Part shown: piece after piece, positions 15,705 to 22,490 of the stretch | How positions within the stretch are numbered: the first letter of the stretch is position 1 | Layout of the letters: the number at the start of each line of letters is the position of its first letter | Virus record (IMG/VR): IMGVR_UViG_3300035703_000103 | Coordinates: 1 to 58,451 of that record | Direction: 5' to 3' (one strand) | Length of the DNA stretch: 58,451 nucleotides | Source of the DNA: a virus | The notes under the pieces: generated by a model | Database searches by the model: none | What the model saw: only the letters and a program-made list of their open reading frames with translations | Told to the model about the DNA's origin: nothing | Made by a program: the position numbers and the translations under genes

Positions 15705-15733
15705 AGAAAAAAGCCACCCGTTGGGGTGGCTCT
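15705..15733 (-). terminator. Intrinsic terminator on the minus strand
   Basis: GCCACC and GGTGGC pair around CCAACG and, on the minus strand, are followed by TTTTTT. It would stop transcripts coming from the repressor-lipoprotein operon before they enter the early operon, after crossing higBA in antisense. Confidence 0.7.
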
Positions 15734-15759
15734 TGTGGGGGTGGCAAGTGAGTTAACGA

Positions 15760-15788
15760 TTGACGCTAATAACGCCGGCCGTTATCAT
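15760..15788 (+). promoter_or_regulatory. higBA promoter with internal palindrome
   Basis: TTGACG (15760-15765), a 17-base spacer and TATCAT (15783-15788) form a strong promoter. ATAACG (15769-15774) and CGTTAT (15780-15785) are an inverted repeat between and over the boxes, a likely HigA autorepression site. The ATG lies only 7 bases after the -10. Confidence 0.7.
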
Positions 15789-15794
15789 TGCGGC

Positions 15795-16073
15795 ATGATC
15801 CAGAGTTTTGAGTGCAGCGACACCGAGGCCTTGTTTGCTGGTCGCCGCGTCAAGCGCTTCGTCAATATCGAAGGTGTCGCCATCCGCAAGCTGCAACAAC
15901 TCCATGCGGCCACGACTCTGGAGTTCATGCGTGTGCCCCCTGGGAACCGCCTGGAGGCGCTCAGCGGTGACCGCAAGGGCCAGCACAGCATCCGCATCAA
16001 CGACCAATGGCGTGTGTGCTTCGTTTGGGCTGACGGACACGCGCAGCGCGTTGAGATCACGGACTATCACTGA
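15795..16073 (+). CDS. higB: HigB-family toxin (RelE superfamily), 92 aa
   Basis: MIQSFECSDTEALFAGRRVK, then IRKLQQLHAATTLEFMRVPP and IRINDQWRVCFVW, match HigB/RelE-type mRNA interferases (plasmid maintenance killer proteins). They cleave mRNA on the ribosome. The gene precedes its antitoxin, as is normal for hig loci. The transcript predicted from 15760 starts at or next to the ATG, so the message would be leaderless; no Shine-Dalgarno is visible. Confidence 0.92.
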   Translation: MIQSFECSDTEALFAGRRVKRFVNIEGVAIRKLQQLHAATTLEFMRVPPGNRLEALSGDRKGQHSIRINDQWRVCFVWADGHAQRVEITDYH

Positions 16074-16084
16074 CAGAGGCAACC

Positions 16085-16390
16085 ATGAAGAAGCGAGAAG
16101 TTCCCCTCATGCACCCCGGCGTGATCCTGCTGGAAGACTGGCTCAAGCCGCTGGGAGTGAGCCAGTACCGGCTCGCCCAAGCCATTGGGGTGCCGCCCCG
16201 CCGCATCAATGAGATCGTCAAGGGCCTGCGCGGCATCACGGTCGATACGGCGCTGCGTTTGGGCGCGTTCTTCGGGACGGATGCGCAGAGCTGGATCAAC
16301 CTGCAGACGCACTACGATGCGGAGCAGGCGCGTCAGGCAATGGCCGATGTGATCGCCAAGATCAAGCGGTTTGAGCCTGAGCAGGCTTGA
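16085..16390 (+). CDS. higA: HigA-family antitoxin, 101 aa
   Basis: The sequence MHPGVILLEDWLKPLGVSQY, then RLAQAIGVPPRRINEIVKGL and LGAFFGTDAQSWINLQTHYD, is typical HigA (Xre-type helix-turn-helix). It should neutralise HigB and repress the promoter at 15760. It follows higB by 11 bases with GAGGCAACC upstream of the ATG. It ends 8 bases from the convergent lipoprotein gene. Confidence 0.95.
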   Translation: MKKREVPLMHPGVILLEDWLKPLGVSQYRLAQAIGVPPRRINEIVKGLRGITVDTALRLGAFFGTDAQSWINLQTHYDAEQARQAMADVIAKIKRFEPEQA

Positions 16391-16397
16391 TGACGCG

Positions 16398-16736
16398 CTA
16401 CGGCTTGGCTCGAGGTGCGTCGCTTTCGTCTCGCCAGTCGATGTCGCCGAAATCCATGACGCTGTCTTCGGCCGGGCAGTCCATGCTCACGCCCTTCGGG
16501 CTTTCCCAGACATAGCAGATGCGGTAGTCCACATAGATCGTGCCGCTCATCGGGATACGAACCACGCGCAGCGTTGCGTCTGGCATTTCGTAGACCCGCT
16601 CAATAGGGCCTCGCTTGAACATAGCCGCGACCTTGGCGCGCTCCTTTTCCCGGCGCTCCTTGGTCCGCCTTTCCTTGTCTGACTCGCCTGTGCAGCCGGC
16701 CAGCAGGGCCAGAGCGAGGATGGCTGCGCCTTTCAC
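16398..16736 (-). CDS. Lipoprotein, 112 aa, co-transcribed with the repressor
   Basis: A short signal peptide with a lipobox (MKGAAILALALLAGC) predicts cleavage before Cys15 and lipid anchoring. A highly charged helix (KERRTKERREKERAKVAAMF) follows, then a small beta-rich domain. It overlaps the repressor stop by 4 bases and should therefore be made in the lysogen. This suggests a lysogenic-conversion role such as superinfection exclusion, by analogy with repressor-linked phage lipoproteins. The family itself was not recognised. Confidence 0.75.
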   Translation of the reverse strand: MKGAAILALALLAGCTGESDKERRTKERREKERAKVAAMFKRGPIERVYEMPDATLRVVRIPMSGTIYVDYRICYVWESPKGVSMDCPAEDSVMDFGDIDWRDESDAPRAKP

Positions 16737-17470
16737 AGACCGCCCGATCCAGCCTTGTCGCGCACCCTGCCAATGATGCCGATCTGCTCGATCGCCACCT
16801 CTGGCGGTATTTCCTCATCGCGGGGCAAATGGTCTGGGTTGTCGGAGCGCAAGGTCAGGGTTCCATCTAGGCGGCGGTAGACGCGCTTGATGCGCAGCTC
16901 ATCCCCATATCTTATGGCGTAGACCTTGCCGTTGATGATGTTGACTTCCTGTAGATTGACCAGCACTGAGTCACCGTCGCAAAGCAGTGGGGCCATGCTG
17001 TCGCCGTGAACCTTGAAACGCTTGGCGGCGTTGGGATTGATGCCCATGCGCTGGAACCAGTCTAGGCGGTAGGTCGCGGGGGTGGAGTCGGCCAGCTCGT
17101 TAATGAGTGCGGTGCGCCCTGGGCCCGCGCTGAAACTCACCTCGTGCTCGGGGATGCGGACATATTCGTCGCCAGGGTCTTCCTCATCGTGCAGCACCCG
17201 GACCGGGCGCCCTGTGGCAATGACGGTGGAAGCCGCGTTCTTCGCAACGATTGCCAGTCGTGGGCTGATTTCCTCAAGCGGCACCCCAAACCCACGGGCG
17301 TAGGCGGCGGCCGCCTCCAGGCTCAATGGCCGGCGGCCGTGGATGTGTTGGTTGACCATTGACGCCCCGCCCGGAACGCCGTGCTCACGGGCAAACCGCG
17401 CCTGGTTGACGCCCACGAACCGCTGGGCTAGGCGCTCCAACTCCTCCTCGGAGCTCCAGATTGATTTCAT
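16733..17470 (-). CDS. LexA/CI-type phage repressor with S24 peptidase domain, 245 aa
   Basis: The ATG at 17470 is the natural start; the frame is open further upstream but runs over the Cro gene. The N-terminal part (about 10-70) is a helix-turn-helix domain (FAREHGVPGGASMVNQHIHG). The C-terminal S24 autopeptidase has Ser158 in VHGDSMAPLL and Lys195 in ELRIKRV. It should hold the early promoters shut in the lysogen and cleave itself on RecA activation. It is divergent from the Cro-like gene across a 72-base operator region. Confidence 0.93.
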   Translation of the reverse strand: MKSIWSSEEELERLAQRFVGVNQARFAREHGVPGGASMVNQHIHGRRPLSLEAAAAYARGFGVPLEEISPRLAIVAKNAASTVIATGRPVRVLHDEEDPGDEYVRIPEHEVSFSAGPGRTALINELADSTPATYRLDWFQRMGINPNAAKRFKVHGDSMAPLLCDGDSVLVNLQEVNIINGKVYAIRYGDELRIKRVYRRLDGTLTLRSDNPDHLPRDEEIPPEVAIEQIGIIGRVRDKAGSGGL

Positions 17471-17542
17471 AGGGTAATTCTTGCGCGAAAGATGTGGAGC
17501 GATGCTTGACAAGCAAAAAGTTGCTCCGCTACAGTAGTGGAC
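17471..17542. promoter_or_regulatory. Repressor/Cro switch region with PR-like promoter
   Basis: TTGACA (17506-17511), an 18-base spacer and TACAGT (17530-17535) drive the Cro-like gene. GCTTG-A-CAAGC (17505-17515) is a palindrome on the -35 box, and GGAGC...GCTCC (17497-17501 and 17523-17527) flanks it. No good promoter is visible on the minus strand for the repressor, which may need activation. Confidence 0.7.
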
Positions 17543-17812
17543 ATGAACAAGATCATCATTCGCGCCAGTCAGGTCGTCGGCGGACAGGCCACGCTGGCCG
17601 GCGCTGTTGGCGTGAGCCCGTCTGCCCTGAATCAGTGGGTAATGGGCAGGCGCCCCGTCCCGCCCGAGCGATGCCCGGCCATTGAGCGCGCCACCCGGGG
17701 GATCGTTCCGGTCGAAGAGATCCGATCTGACATCACTTGGATTCGTGTGCGTGACCGCAAGTGGCCGCACCCGGAGGGAAGGCCCTGCATTGATGTGGTG
17801 GTGGATGCCTGA
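17543..17812 (+). CDS. Cro-like YdaS-type repressor, 89 aa
   Basis: The N-terminal helix-turn-helix (MNKIIIRASQVVGGQATLAG then AVGVSPSALNQWVMGRRPVP) is of the YdaS/Cro kind. The C-terminal half (WIRVRDRKWPHPEGRPCIDV) is beta-rich. It should oppose the repressor at shared operators. ATG 17543 lies 8 bases after the -10 box, so the transcript probably starts at the ATG and is leaderless; an in-frame GTG at 17537 would lie before the predicted start site. Confidence 0.8.
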   Translation: MNKIIIRASQVVGGQATLAGAVGVSPSALNQWVMGRRPVPPERCPAIERATRGIVPVEEIRSDITWIRVRDRKWPHPEGRPCIDVVVDA

Positions 17813-17819
17813 GTGCATT

Positions 17820-17936
17820 TCAGCCCCGCAACTCACGCGCCATCTCCTCCCACTCCCAGGCCGCGTTGTCCATACAGCGCCTGACGACCCAAGCCAGTTT
17901 CTGAGTCGCCCAAACATGATCCTCGATCCGCTCCAT
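17820..17936 (-). CDS. Possible 38-aa protein antisense to the early region
   Basis: The frame MERIEDHVWATQKLAWVVRR then CMDNAAWEWEEMARELRG has a good ribosome site (GAGGAAAGCGG) before ATG 17936. It lies opposite the gap after the Cro-like gene and the start of the ribbon-helix-helix gene. It is an amphipathic helical peptide, rich in Trp and acidic residues. No promoter was recognised. Confidence 0.4.
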   Translation of the reverse strand: MERIEDHVWATQKLAWVVRRCMDNAAWEWEEMARELRG

Positions 17937-18170
17937 CCGCTTTCCTCTCGTGGGCGCTCAGACGGCACCCTGCAGGTTGAACTCCGAGGGATGTGCCCTC
18001 GGCTGACGGTCGATGTGCTTGATGCCGTGGCTTCTGCCCGTGGCCTCAACCGCACCGACCTCGTCAACGAGCTGCTCTCCAAGTGGGCAGAGCAGCAGTT
18101 GCGAGAAGCAAGTCTCATCGCAAGGGTCACGCGGGGCAATCCCGAGGTCGCGGACGCATTCGGAGTCTGA
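17916..18170 (+). CDS. Arc/CopG-like ribbon-helix-helix protein, 84 aa
   Basis: The core LQVELRGMCPRLTVDVLDAV then ASARGLNRTDLVNELLSKWA has the strand-helix-helix pattern of Arc/MetJ DNA-binding proteins. The position after Cro resembles that of lambda CII, so it may regulate early or repressor promoters. ATG 17916 has only a weak ribosome site; starts further upstream run into other genes. Confidence 0.65.
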   Translation: MILDPLHPLSSRGRSDGTLQVELRGMCPRLTVDVLDAVASARGLNRTDLVNELLSKWAEQQLREASLIARVTRGNPEVADAFGV

Positions 18171-18173
18171 TGG

Positions 18174-18539
18174 ATGAACGCTCAACTCGCCATTGACTTT
18201 GACCCGCCGCGCTTGGAGCGGCCGCAGGGCCTGATGCAGTCGGCCCGCAAGCGCGGACAGCGCCTGGGTGACTTGGCCGCAGACCGTGCAGCAGAGGACT
18301 TCCGAGAGCGCGCCAAGGCATTTGCCGTGCGCTACCTGCAGGTGCATGGACCCAGCAGCAGCGAGGTGATCACTGACGCCGCGAAGGCCGCGGGGATCAC
18401 GCCGCCGGATGACCGCGCGTTTGGACCTGTGTATGCGGCCCTGGCCAAGAAGGGCCAGATTGAGTTTGCCGGCTGGTGCGCCCGCGTGAAGGGGCACGGC
18501 ACGGCGGGTGGGCGGCTGTGGAGGGTGGTTTGTGAATAA
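18174..18539 (+). CDS. Winged-helix-like early protein, 121 aa
   Basis: After a short N-terminal tail the middle (EDFRERAKAFAVRYLQVHGP then SSSEVITDAAKAAGITPPDD) and end (KGHGTAGGRLWRVV) have the pattern of a small winged helix common in phage replication blocks. It starts 4 bases after the previous stop and overlaps the HNH gene by 8 bases. Function unknown. Confidence 0.7.
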   Translation: MNAQLAIDFDPPRLERPQGLMQSARKRGQRLGDLAADRAAEDFRERAKAFAVRYLQVHGPSSSEVITDAAKAAGITPPDDRAFGPVYAALAKKGQIEFAGWCARVKGHGTAGGRLWRVVCE

Positions 18540-18801
18540 GGCCGGCACCCCTACTGGTGCTCAAAAGAGGTTTGCGACCCGCGCCCAGCGGTATCGCATT
18601 TGGTGCTTGCAGGACGGCAAATGTTCGTTGTGCGAGCGTGATTTGGACGATGACTATGAAGTCGATCACATCGTCCCGTTTTCAAAAAATGGAGCTACAA
18701 AGCTATGCAATCTGCAAGCGTTATGCAAGACGTGCCACCGGCACAAGTCAAGGGTCGATGGGAGTACCGGCAAGGGCAATGGACCTTCATCGAATATGTA
18801 A
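18532..18801 (+). CDS. HNH endonuclease-like protein, 89 aa
   Basis: The start is taken as GTG 18532, overlapping the previous stop. The HNH zinc module is clear: CSLCERDL, then YEVDHIVPFSKNGATKLCNL and CKTCHRHKS, near residues 30-75. From about 18600 the base composition is AT-richer than upstream. Its last 79 to 97 bases overlap the helicase gene in another frame, which suggests the two were acquired together. Confidence 0.75.
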   Translation: MNKAGTPTGAQKRFATRAQRYRIWCLQDGKCSLCERDLDDDYEVDHIVPFSKNGATKLCNLQALCKTCHRHKSRVDGSTGKGNGPSSNM

Positions 18802-20558
18802 AGCAAGACACGACCAAGTCGAAATATGTGGGTCGATTCCCCACCGGCTATGGAAAGACGGAAATTATTGCTGGAGCGTATGTCGCGCTGCGTGACGCGG
18901 GGCGCGGAAATCGGCTCTTGATAGTTGTCCCGACTTCTACACAGGAAGAGCAGTACGCAAAGGAATTCAGCAAGAAAGCAAAGCGAATGGGGCTGTCCAT
19001 TCGCGCTGTTGTCTGCGCTGACAAGACACCAAGGACGCTCAAGTATCACAAGCGTAACGAAGCCGAGGTTTTCGTAACCACGGTGCAGCGTATGGAGTTT
19101 TCATTCAGCGAGAAGAATCCGCAGGACAACTGGATGAAGGAATTGTTGTCCACGGGACAGTGGATTGGCGCGGCTGACGAGTACCACCACTACTCAGACG
19201 AGAATACTTGGGGCGCGGCGATTCAAAGGGCAGGTATCGCGCAGTGGATCGCCGTGTCAGCCACCCCCACCCGAAAAGTCGGCAACACGGTTTTCGGAGA
19301 GCCGGCTGTGGCCGTTACCTATGAGCAGGCTTTCAATGAAAACCCTCCTGCGGTCAAAGACGTATATGTCAAGGTGCGTGATTACAAGGTTTCAATTGAA
19401 GACGGAACTGGAACGGTTCACGAAATTTCCGCCAGCAGGCTTGCAGAAGAATCCGCTTTAGAAGGGATCGACAAATGGGAGTCGCGGAGGCAACTGCGTT
19501 ATCTGCAGAAGTACTGCAGCCCGATTCTTTTTCACGCTGTTCAAGAACTGAATGCGCTTTCCCTGTATGCCAGACCGGGCGCGAGGCCGCAGCTCCTGGT
19601 CTACGCTCACAGTTGCGCTCATGCACAGGCGCTATGCAGCATTCTAAAGGGTGTGGCGCCAGGGTTGGAGGTCGATTGGGCCGGCACAGGGCTCAACGGC
19701 CGCGACGACACGCCGCAGGTGCTGGAGCGGTTCCTTGACGAAGTCGATGAGGCCGGGAGGGTTGTTCGCTCTCACACGATAGATGCGCTTGTTCAGGTGA
19801 ATGTGGCGGGGGAGGGTTTTGATTCAAAGCCCGTCTGCGTCATTGTTGACCTATCGCTGACTGGACTTGGGCCGATGAAGTTGCAGCAGTGGGGCCGTGG
19901 AACCAGGTTCTATCACGGTATGCCGTTGACAGTGTTTGTTCCATCTGATTCATCAATGGCCGCATACGCCCCGTTGATGCGGGGTGTGTTCGACAGGGAG
20001 GTTGACTCTCTTGAGCCTCCGCCGCCACCCCAGCCGCCAAATCCTGACGGTGACCCGTTTGTGCCTCCGCCACTACCTGATTGCAACGTCATTGATGCGC
20101 TGCTTACAGGATGCTTTGATTACATGCCGACCCAAGAAGAGGTTGTTGGAATTGCGCCATTTATATCGGCCCAATTGGCAAAGAGGGAAGGAAAGGCTGT
20201 GCATCTTGACCCCACGAAAAGCGCTGAAGATTTTGAACTTATTAAGTCTGCCTTGATTGGTTTTCACAAGAAAACTGATGATCAGAGGTCTGAGATGACA
20301 AGACTTGCTGAGTTAAAGGATCGCACAACTAAAGCCGTTGGCCAAGTTGCCGGCGACTTCATTCGGGCAACTATTAAAGGCGGGTTTGAAAAGTCTGCAC
20401 TTGGCGACACCTGTACACGGATCAATTCCTACTGGAAATCTCGACACGGCGGACACGATTCCATGACTTCAAAAGAGTTTGAGGCTAAGTATCGGTGGTT
20501 GTGTGATGTTCAGCAATCTATTCGCAGCGGGGAAGTTCCGTCATGGATGATTCCATAA
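18723..20558 (+). CDS. SF2 helicase (DEAD/DEAH-like), about 611 aa
   Basis: ATG 18723 (MQDVPPAQVKGRWEYRQ) is chosen because the Arg-Gln region before motif I is needed; 18705 is an alternative. Motif I is FPTGYGKTE (41-46), motif II DEYH (152-155), motif III SATP (179-182) and motif VI QQWGRGTRFY near 385. The C-terminal 170 residues are unassigned, beginning after a proline-rich hinge (PPPPPQPPNP). It is an ATP-driven DNA or RNA translocase, likely the replicative or restart helicase. Base composition is AT-richer than the neighbours. Confidence 0.88.
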   Translation: MQDVPPAQVKGRWEYRQGQWTFIEYVKQDTTKSKYVGRFPTGYGKTEIIAGAYVALRDAGRGNRLLIVVPTSTQEEQYAKEFSKKAKRMGLSIRAVVCADKTPRTLKYHKRNEAEVFVTTVQRMEFSFSEKNPQDNWMKELLSTGQWIGAADEYHHYSDENTWGAAIQRAGIAQWIAVSATPTRKVGNTVFGEPAVAVTYEQAFNENPPAVKDVYVKVRDYKVSIEDGTGTVHEISASRLAEESALEGIDKWESRRQLRYLQKYCSPILFHAVQELNALSLYARPGARPQLLVYAHSCAHAQALCSILKGVAPGLEVDWAGTGLNGRDDTPQVLERFLDEVDEAGRVVRSHTIDALVQVNVAGEGFDSKPVCVIVDLSLTGLGPMKLQQWGRGTRFYHGMPLTVFVPSDSSMAAYAPLMRGVFDREVDSLEPPPPPQPPNPDGDPFVPPPLPDCNVIDALLTGCFDYMPTQEEVVGIAPFISAQLAKREGKAVHLDPTKSAEDFELIKSALIGFHKKTDDQRSEMTRLAELKDRTTKAVGQVAGDFIRATIKGGFEKSALGDTCTRINSYWKSRHGGHDSMTSKEFEAKYRWLCDVQQSIRSGEVPSWMIP

Positions 20559-21088
20559 AGGTCTATGCGGATCAGAACAGTTGGCCCGTGAGGTTTCGCG
20601 GGCCGCTGGACGGCGCTGTTCAGGATTGCAGGTGGTTCGCGCACCTTGCTCGCGAGTTCCAACTTGAGAAGCGTTGGCGGGGACTGGCGCAAACCTGGGA
20701 GGGGTTCTGTCAGGACAAGCTCGGATACCCGTCCGAGTTTGTGGAGGCAGTCATTGCCGGTGTGCGGGCCTTGGGGGAGGAGGCCCCGATCCCGATTGAG
20801 GAGGCCGCGAAGGTTGGCAGGGCTGAACGCATTGCCGCATCTAAGCGCCTGGTGCAGGAAGAAGGCAAGTCCCTGCGTGAGGCGGCCAAGGAGTTGGGGG
20901 TTCACCACGACACCGTGCGTGAAGACCTGCGGGTGTCGGAAGTTTCGGCGTACGCGCAGAAATCCGACACGCCACGCAAGGAATCGCGCATCTCCATCTT
21001 CGCCGGCACCAGCCCCGCCACCGCCGCCCAGCGGATTCACGCAACCTTTGGTGGCGAGTTCGCTGCCGCATTGAAGCAGGCCCTGTAA
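20543..21088 (+). CDS. HTH replication-region protein, 181 aa
   Basis: The N-terminal half is unassigned; the segment KRLVQEEGKSLREAAKELGV then HHDTVREDLRVSE is a helix-turn-helix like that of ParB/KorB-type proteins. A Ser/Thr-rich tail follows. It overlaps the helicase end by 16 bases and the initiator gene by one base (TAATG). It may be an origin-binding or regulatory factor. Confidence 0.7.
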   Translation: MDDSIKVYADQNSWPVRFRGPLDGAVQDCRWFAHLAREFQLEKRWRGLAQTWEGFCQDKLGYPSEFVEAVIAGVRALGEEAPIPIEEAAKVGRAERIAASKRLVQEEGKSLREAAKELGVHHDTVREDLRVSEVSAYAQKSDTPRKESRISIFAGTSPATAAQRIHATFGGEFAAALKQAL

Positions 21089-21849
21089 TGCCACGCATCC
21101 GCTCGATCAAGCCCGATCTGCCGCAGTCCGAAAGCATGGGCCGCGTCAGCCGCGAAGCACGCCTATGCTTCATCCTGCTTTGGACTGTCGCCGACGATTC
21201 GGGGAGGCTTCGCGGAAATTCGCGAATGCTCGCGAGTCTTCTTTACCCCTACGACGACGACGTTCCGAGGCTCATCGATGGGTGGCTGGACGAGTTGGAC
21301 GCCGAGGGGTGCATCCGTCGCTACGCCGTTGGTGGGGCCACCTACATCGAAATCTGTAAGTGGTTGATTCATCAGAAGATTGACAAGCCCACGCCGTCCA
21401 AACACCCCGAATTCGACCCTTCCTCGCGAATCCTCGCGAATCCTCGCGAATCCTCCCCGCTGGATATGGATATGGATATGGAAATGGAAGGGGATATGGA
21501 TTGTTTGGTCGCGCAACGCGACACGGACCATGACCCCGGCCCGAAACCCAAGCGCAAGGCCGCTCGCAGAACCCGACTGCCCTGCGACTTCACGATCAAC
21601 GAAGTCGGCCTGAAGTTCGCCGCAGACCGCGGCGTTGATGCGCAGGCCGAGTTGCCCAAGTTCATCAACTTCCACACCGCCAAGGGCAGCGTGATGCTGG
21701 ACTGGCAGGCCGCGTGGCGAACATGGGCAGGAAACGCCCGGCCTACCCGGCCGGTGGCCAACGGCAGTCCGCATCTTTCGGCGCATGGAGCGCAGACCGC
21801 GCAGAACGCATCGGTGGCCCGCGAACTTCTCTTCGGGAGTCAGGCATGA
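21088..21849 (+). CDS. Replication initiator-like protein (lambda O / DnaT type), 253 aa
   Basis: The N-terminal domain (MPRIRSIKPDLPQSE, then FILLWTVADDSGRLRGN and ICKWLIHQKIDKPTPSKHPE) is the winged helix typical of phage replisome organisers. The C-terminal part (LPCDFTINEVGLKFAADRGV then FINFHTAKGSVMLDWQAAWR) matches the DnaT/PriC-like helicase-interaction domain. The two are joined by a repetitive linker encoded by 10-base DNA repeats at 21421-21456. It should open the origin and recruit a helicase. Confidence 0.85.
   Translation: MPRIRSIKPDLPQSESMGRVSREARLCFILLWTVADDSGRLRGNSRMLASLLYPYDDDVPRLIDGWLDELDAEGCIRRYAVGGATYIEICKWLIHQKIDKPTPSKHPEFDPSSRILANPRESSPLDMDMDMEMEGDMDCLVAQRDTDHDPGPKPKRKAARRTRLPCDFTINEVGLKFAADRGVDAQAELPKFINFHTAKGSVMLDWQAAWRTWAGNARPTRPVANGSPHLSAHGAQTAQNASVARELLFGSQA
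21209..21240. repeat. Cluster of TCGCG-containing sequences
   Basis: CTTCGCGGAAATTCGCGAAT, then GCTCGCGAGTCTT, contains three spaced copies of the TCGCGA/TTCGCG core found again at 21421-21450. These may be additional initiator sites within the gene. Confidence 0.4.
21421..21499. repeat. Candidate replication origin: 10-base iterons plus GATATG repeats
   Basis: TCCTCGCGAA is repeated three times exactly (21421-21450) and followed by TCCTCC. A run of GGATAT/GGAAAT repeats follows (21462-21499) that is AT-richer than the surroundings. The 10-base period puts each copy on the same helix face. They lie in the linker of the initiator gene, as the lambda iterons lie in gene O. Confidence 0.6.
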
Positions 21850-22490
21850 GGCGCGAGGACTACGACAGATTCGCGATGGTGCTCACGGCCACGGCCGAGC
21901 TGTACGGCAAGACCCTGTCGGCCGGCGCCATCACGCTGTGGTGGCAGGCCCTTGAGCGGTTCAGCCTAGAGCAGGTGGGCAAGGCGCTACGCCAGCACAC
22001 CGAGGACGCCGAGCGGGGGCAGTTCATGCCCAAGCCGGCGGACCTCATCCGAGCCTTGGAGGGCACGGCCACCGACAAGGCGGCTCTGGCCTGGGGCAAG
22101 GTGCTGGACGCGACCTCGCGGGTGGGCGCCTACACCGACGTGGTGTTCGATGACCCGGCCATCCATGCGGTGGTGGCCGACATGGGCGGCTGGCCCAAGG
22201 TGTGCCGCACCGAAACCTCCGAGCTGGGCTACCTGCAGCACCGGTTCTGCGAGGCGTACCGCGCTTACGCCGGGCGCCCCACGTTCGACTACCCGCGCCT
22301 GCTGGGCGGCGACCGCAGCCCCGACGAGATGTACATGCGCCGCGGCCTGCCGGCCCCAAAGCCCGCCGTGGTGGGCGATGTGGTTACCGCTCGAATTGTG
22401 TACCAGCGGGGCACGAAGGGTCAGATTTCCATCACGGATGTGGCGGACTTGGCCGTGCAGGCCATCGGACACGATAAGGCGCAGGCATGA
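21846..22490 (+). CDS. DUF6475-type replication accessory protein, 214 aa
   Basis: The ATG 21846 overlaps the previous stop. MRREDYDRFAMVLTATAELY, then TLWWQALERFSLEQVGKALR, MPKPADLIRAL and MGGWPKVC are the signature of a family found directly after phage initiators. It probably loads or regulates the host helicase (a DnaC/P-like role), inferred from position only. Confidence 0.8.
   Translation: MRREDYDRFAMVLTATAELYGKTLSAGAITLWWQALERFSLEQVGKALRQHTEDAERGQFMPKPADLIRALEGTATDKAALAWGKVLDATSRVGAYTDVVFDDPAIHAVVADMGGWPKVCRTETSELGYLQHRFCEAYRAYAGRPTFDYPRLLGGDRSPDEMYMRRGLPAPKPAVVGDVVTARIVYQRGTKGQISITDVADLAVQAIGHDKAQA

Noticed and set aside
17471-18139. Repressor starting at 18139 (468 codons)
   Set aside because: It would run antisense through the Cro-like gene; the part before 17470 is Arg/Ser-rich and has no domain, and other repressors of this family are about 240 residues.
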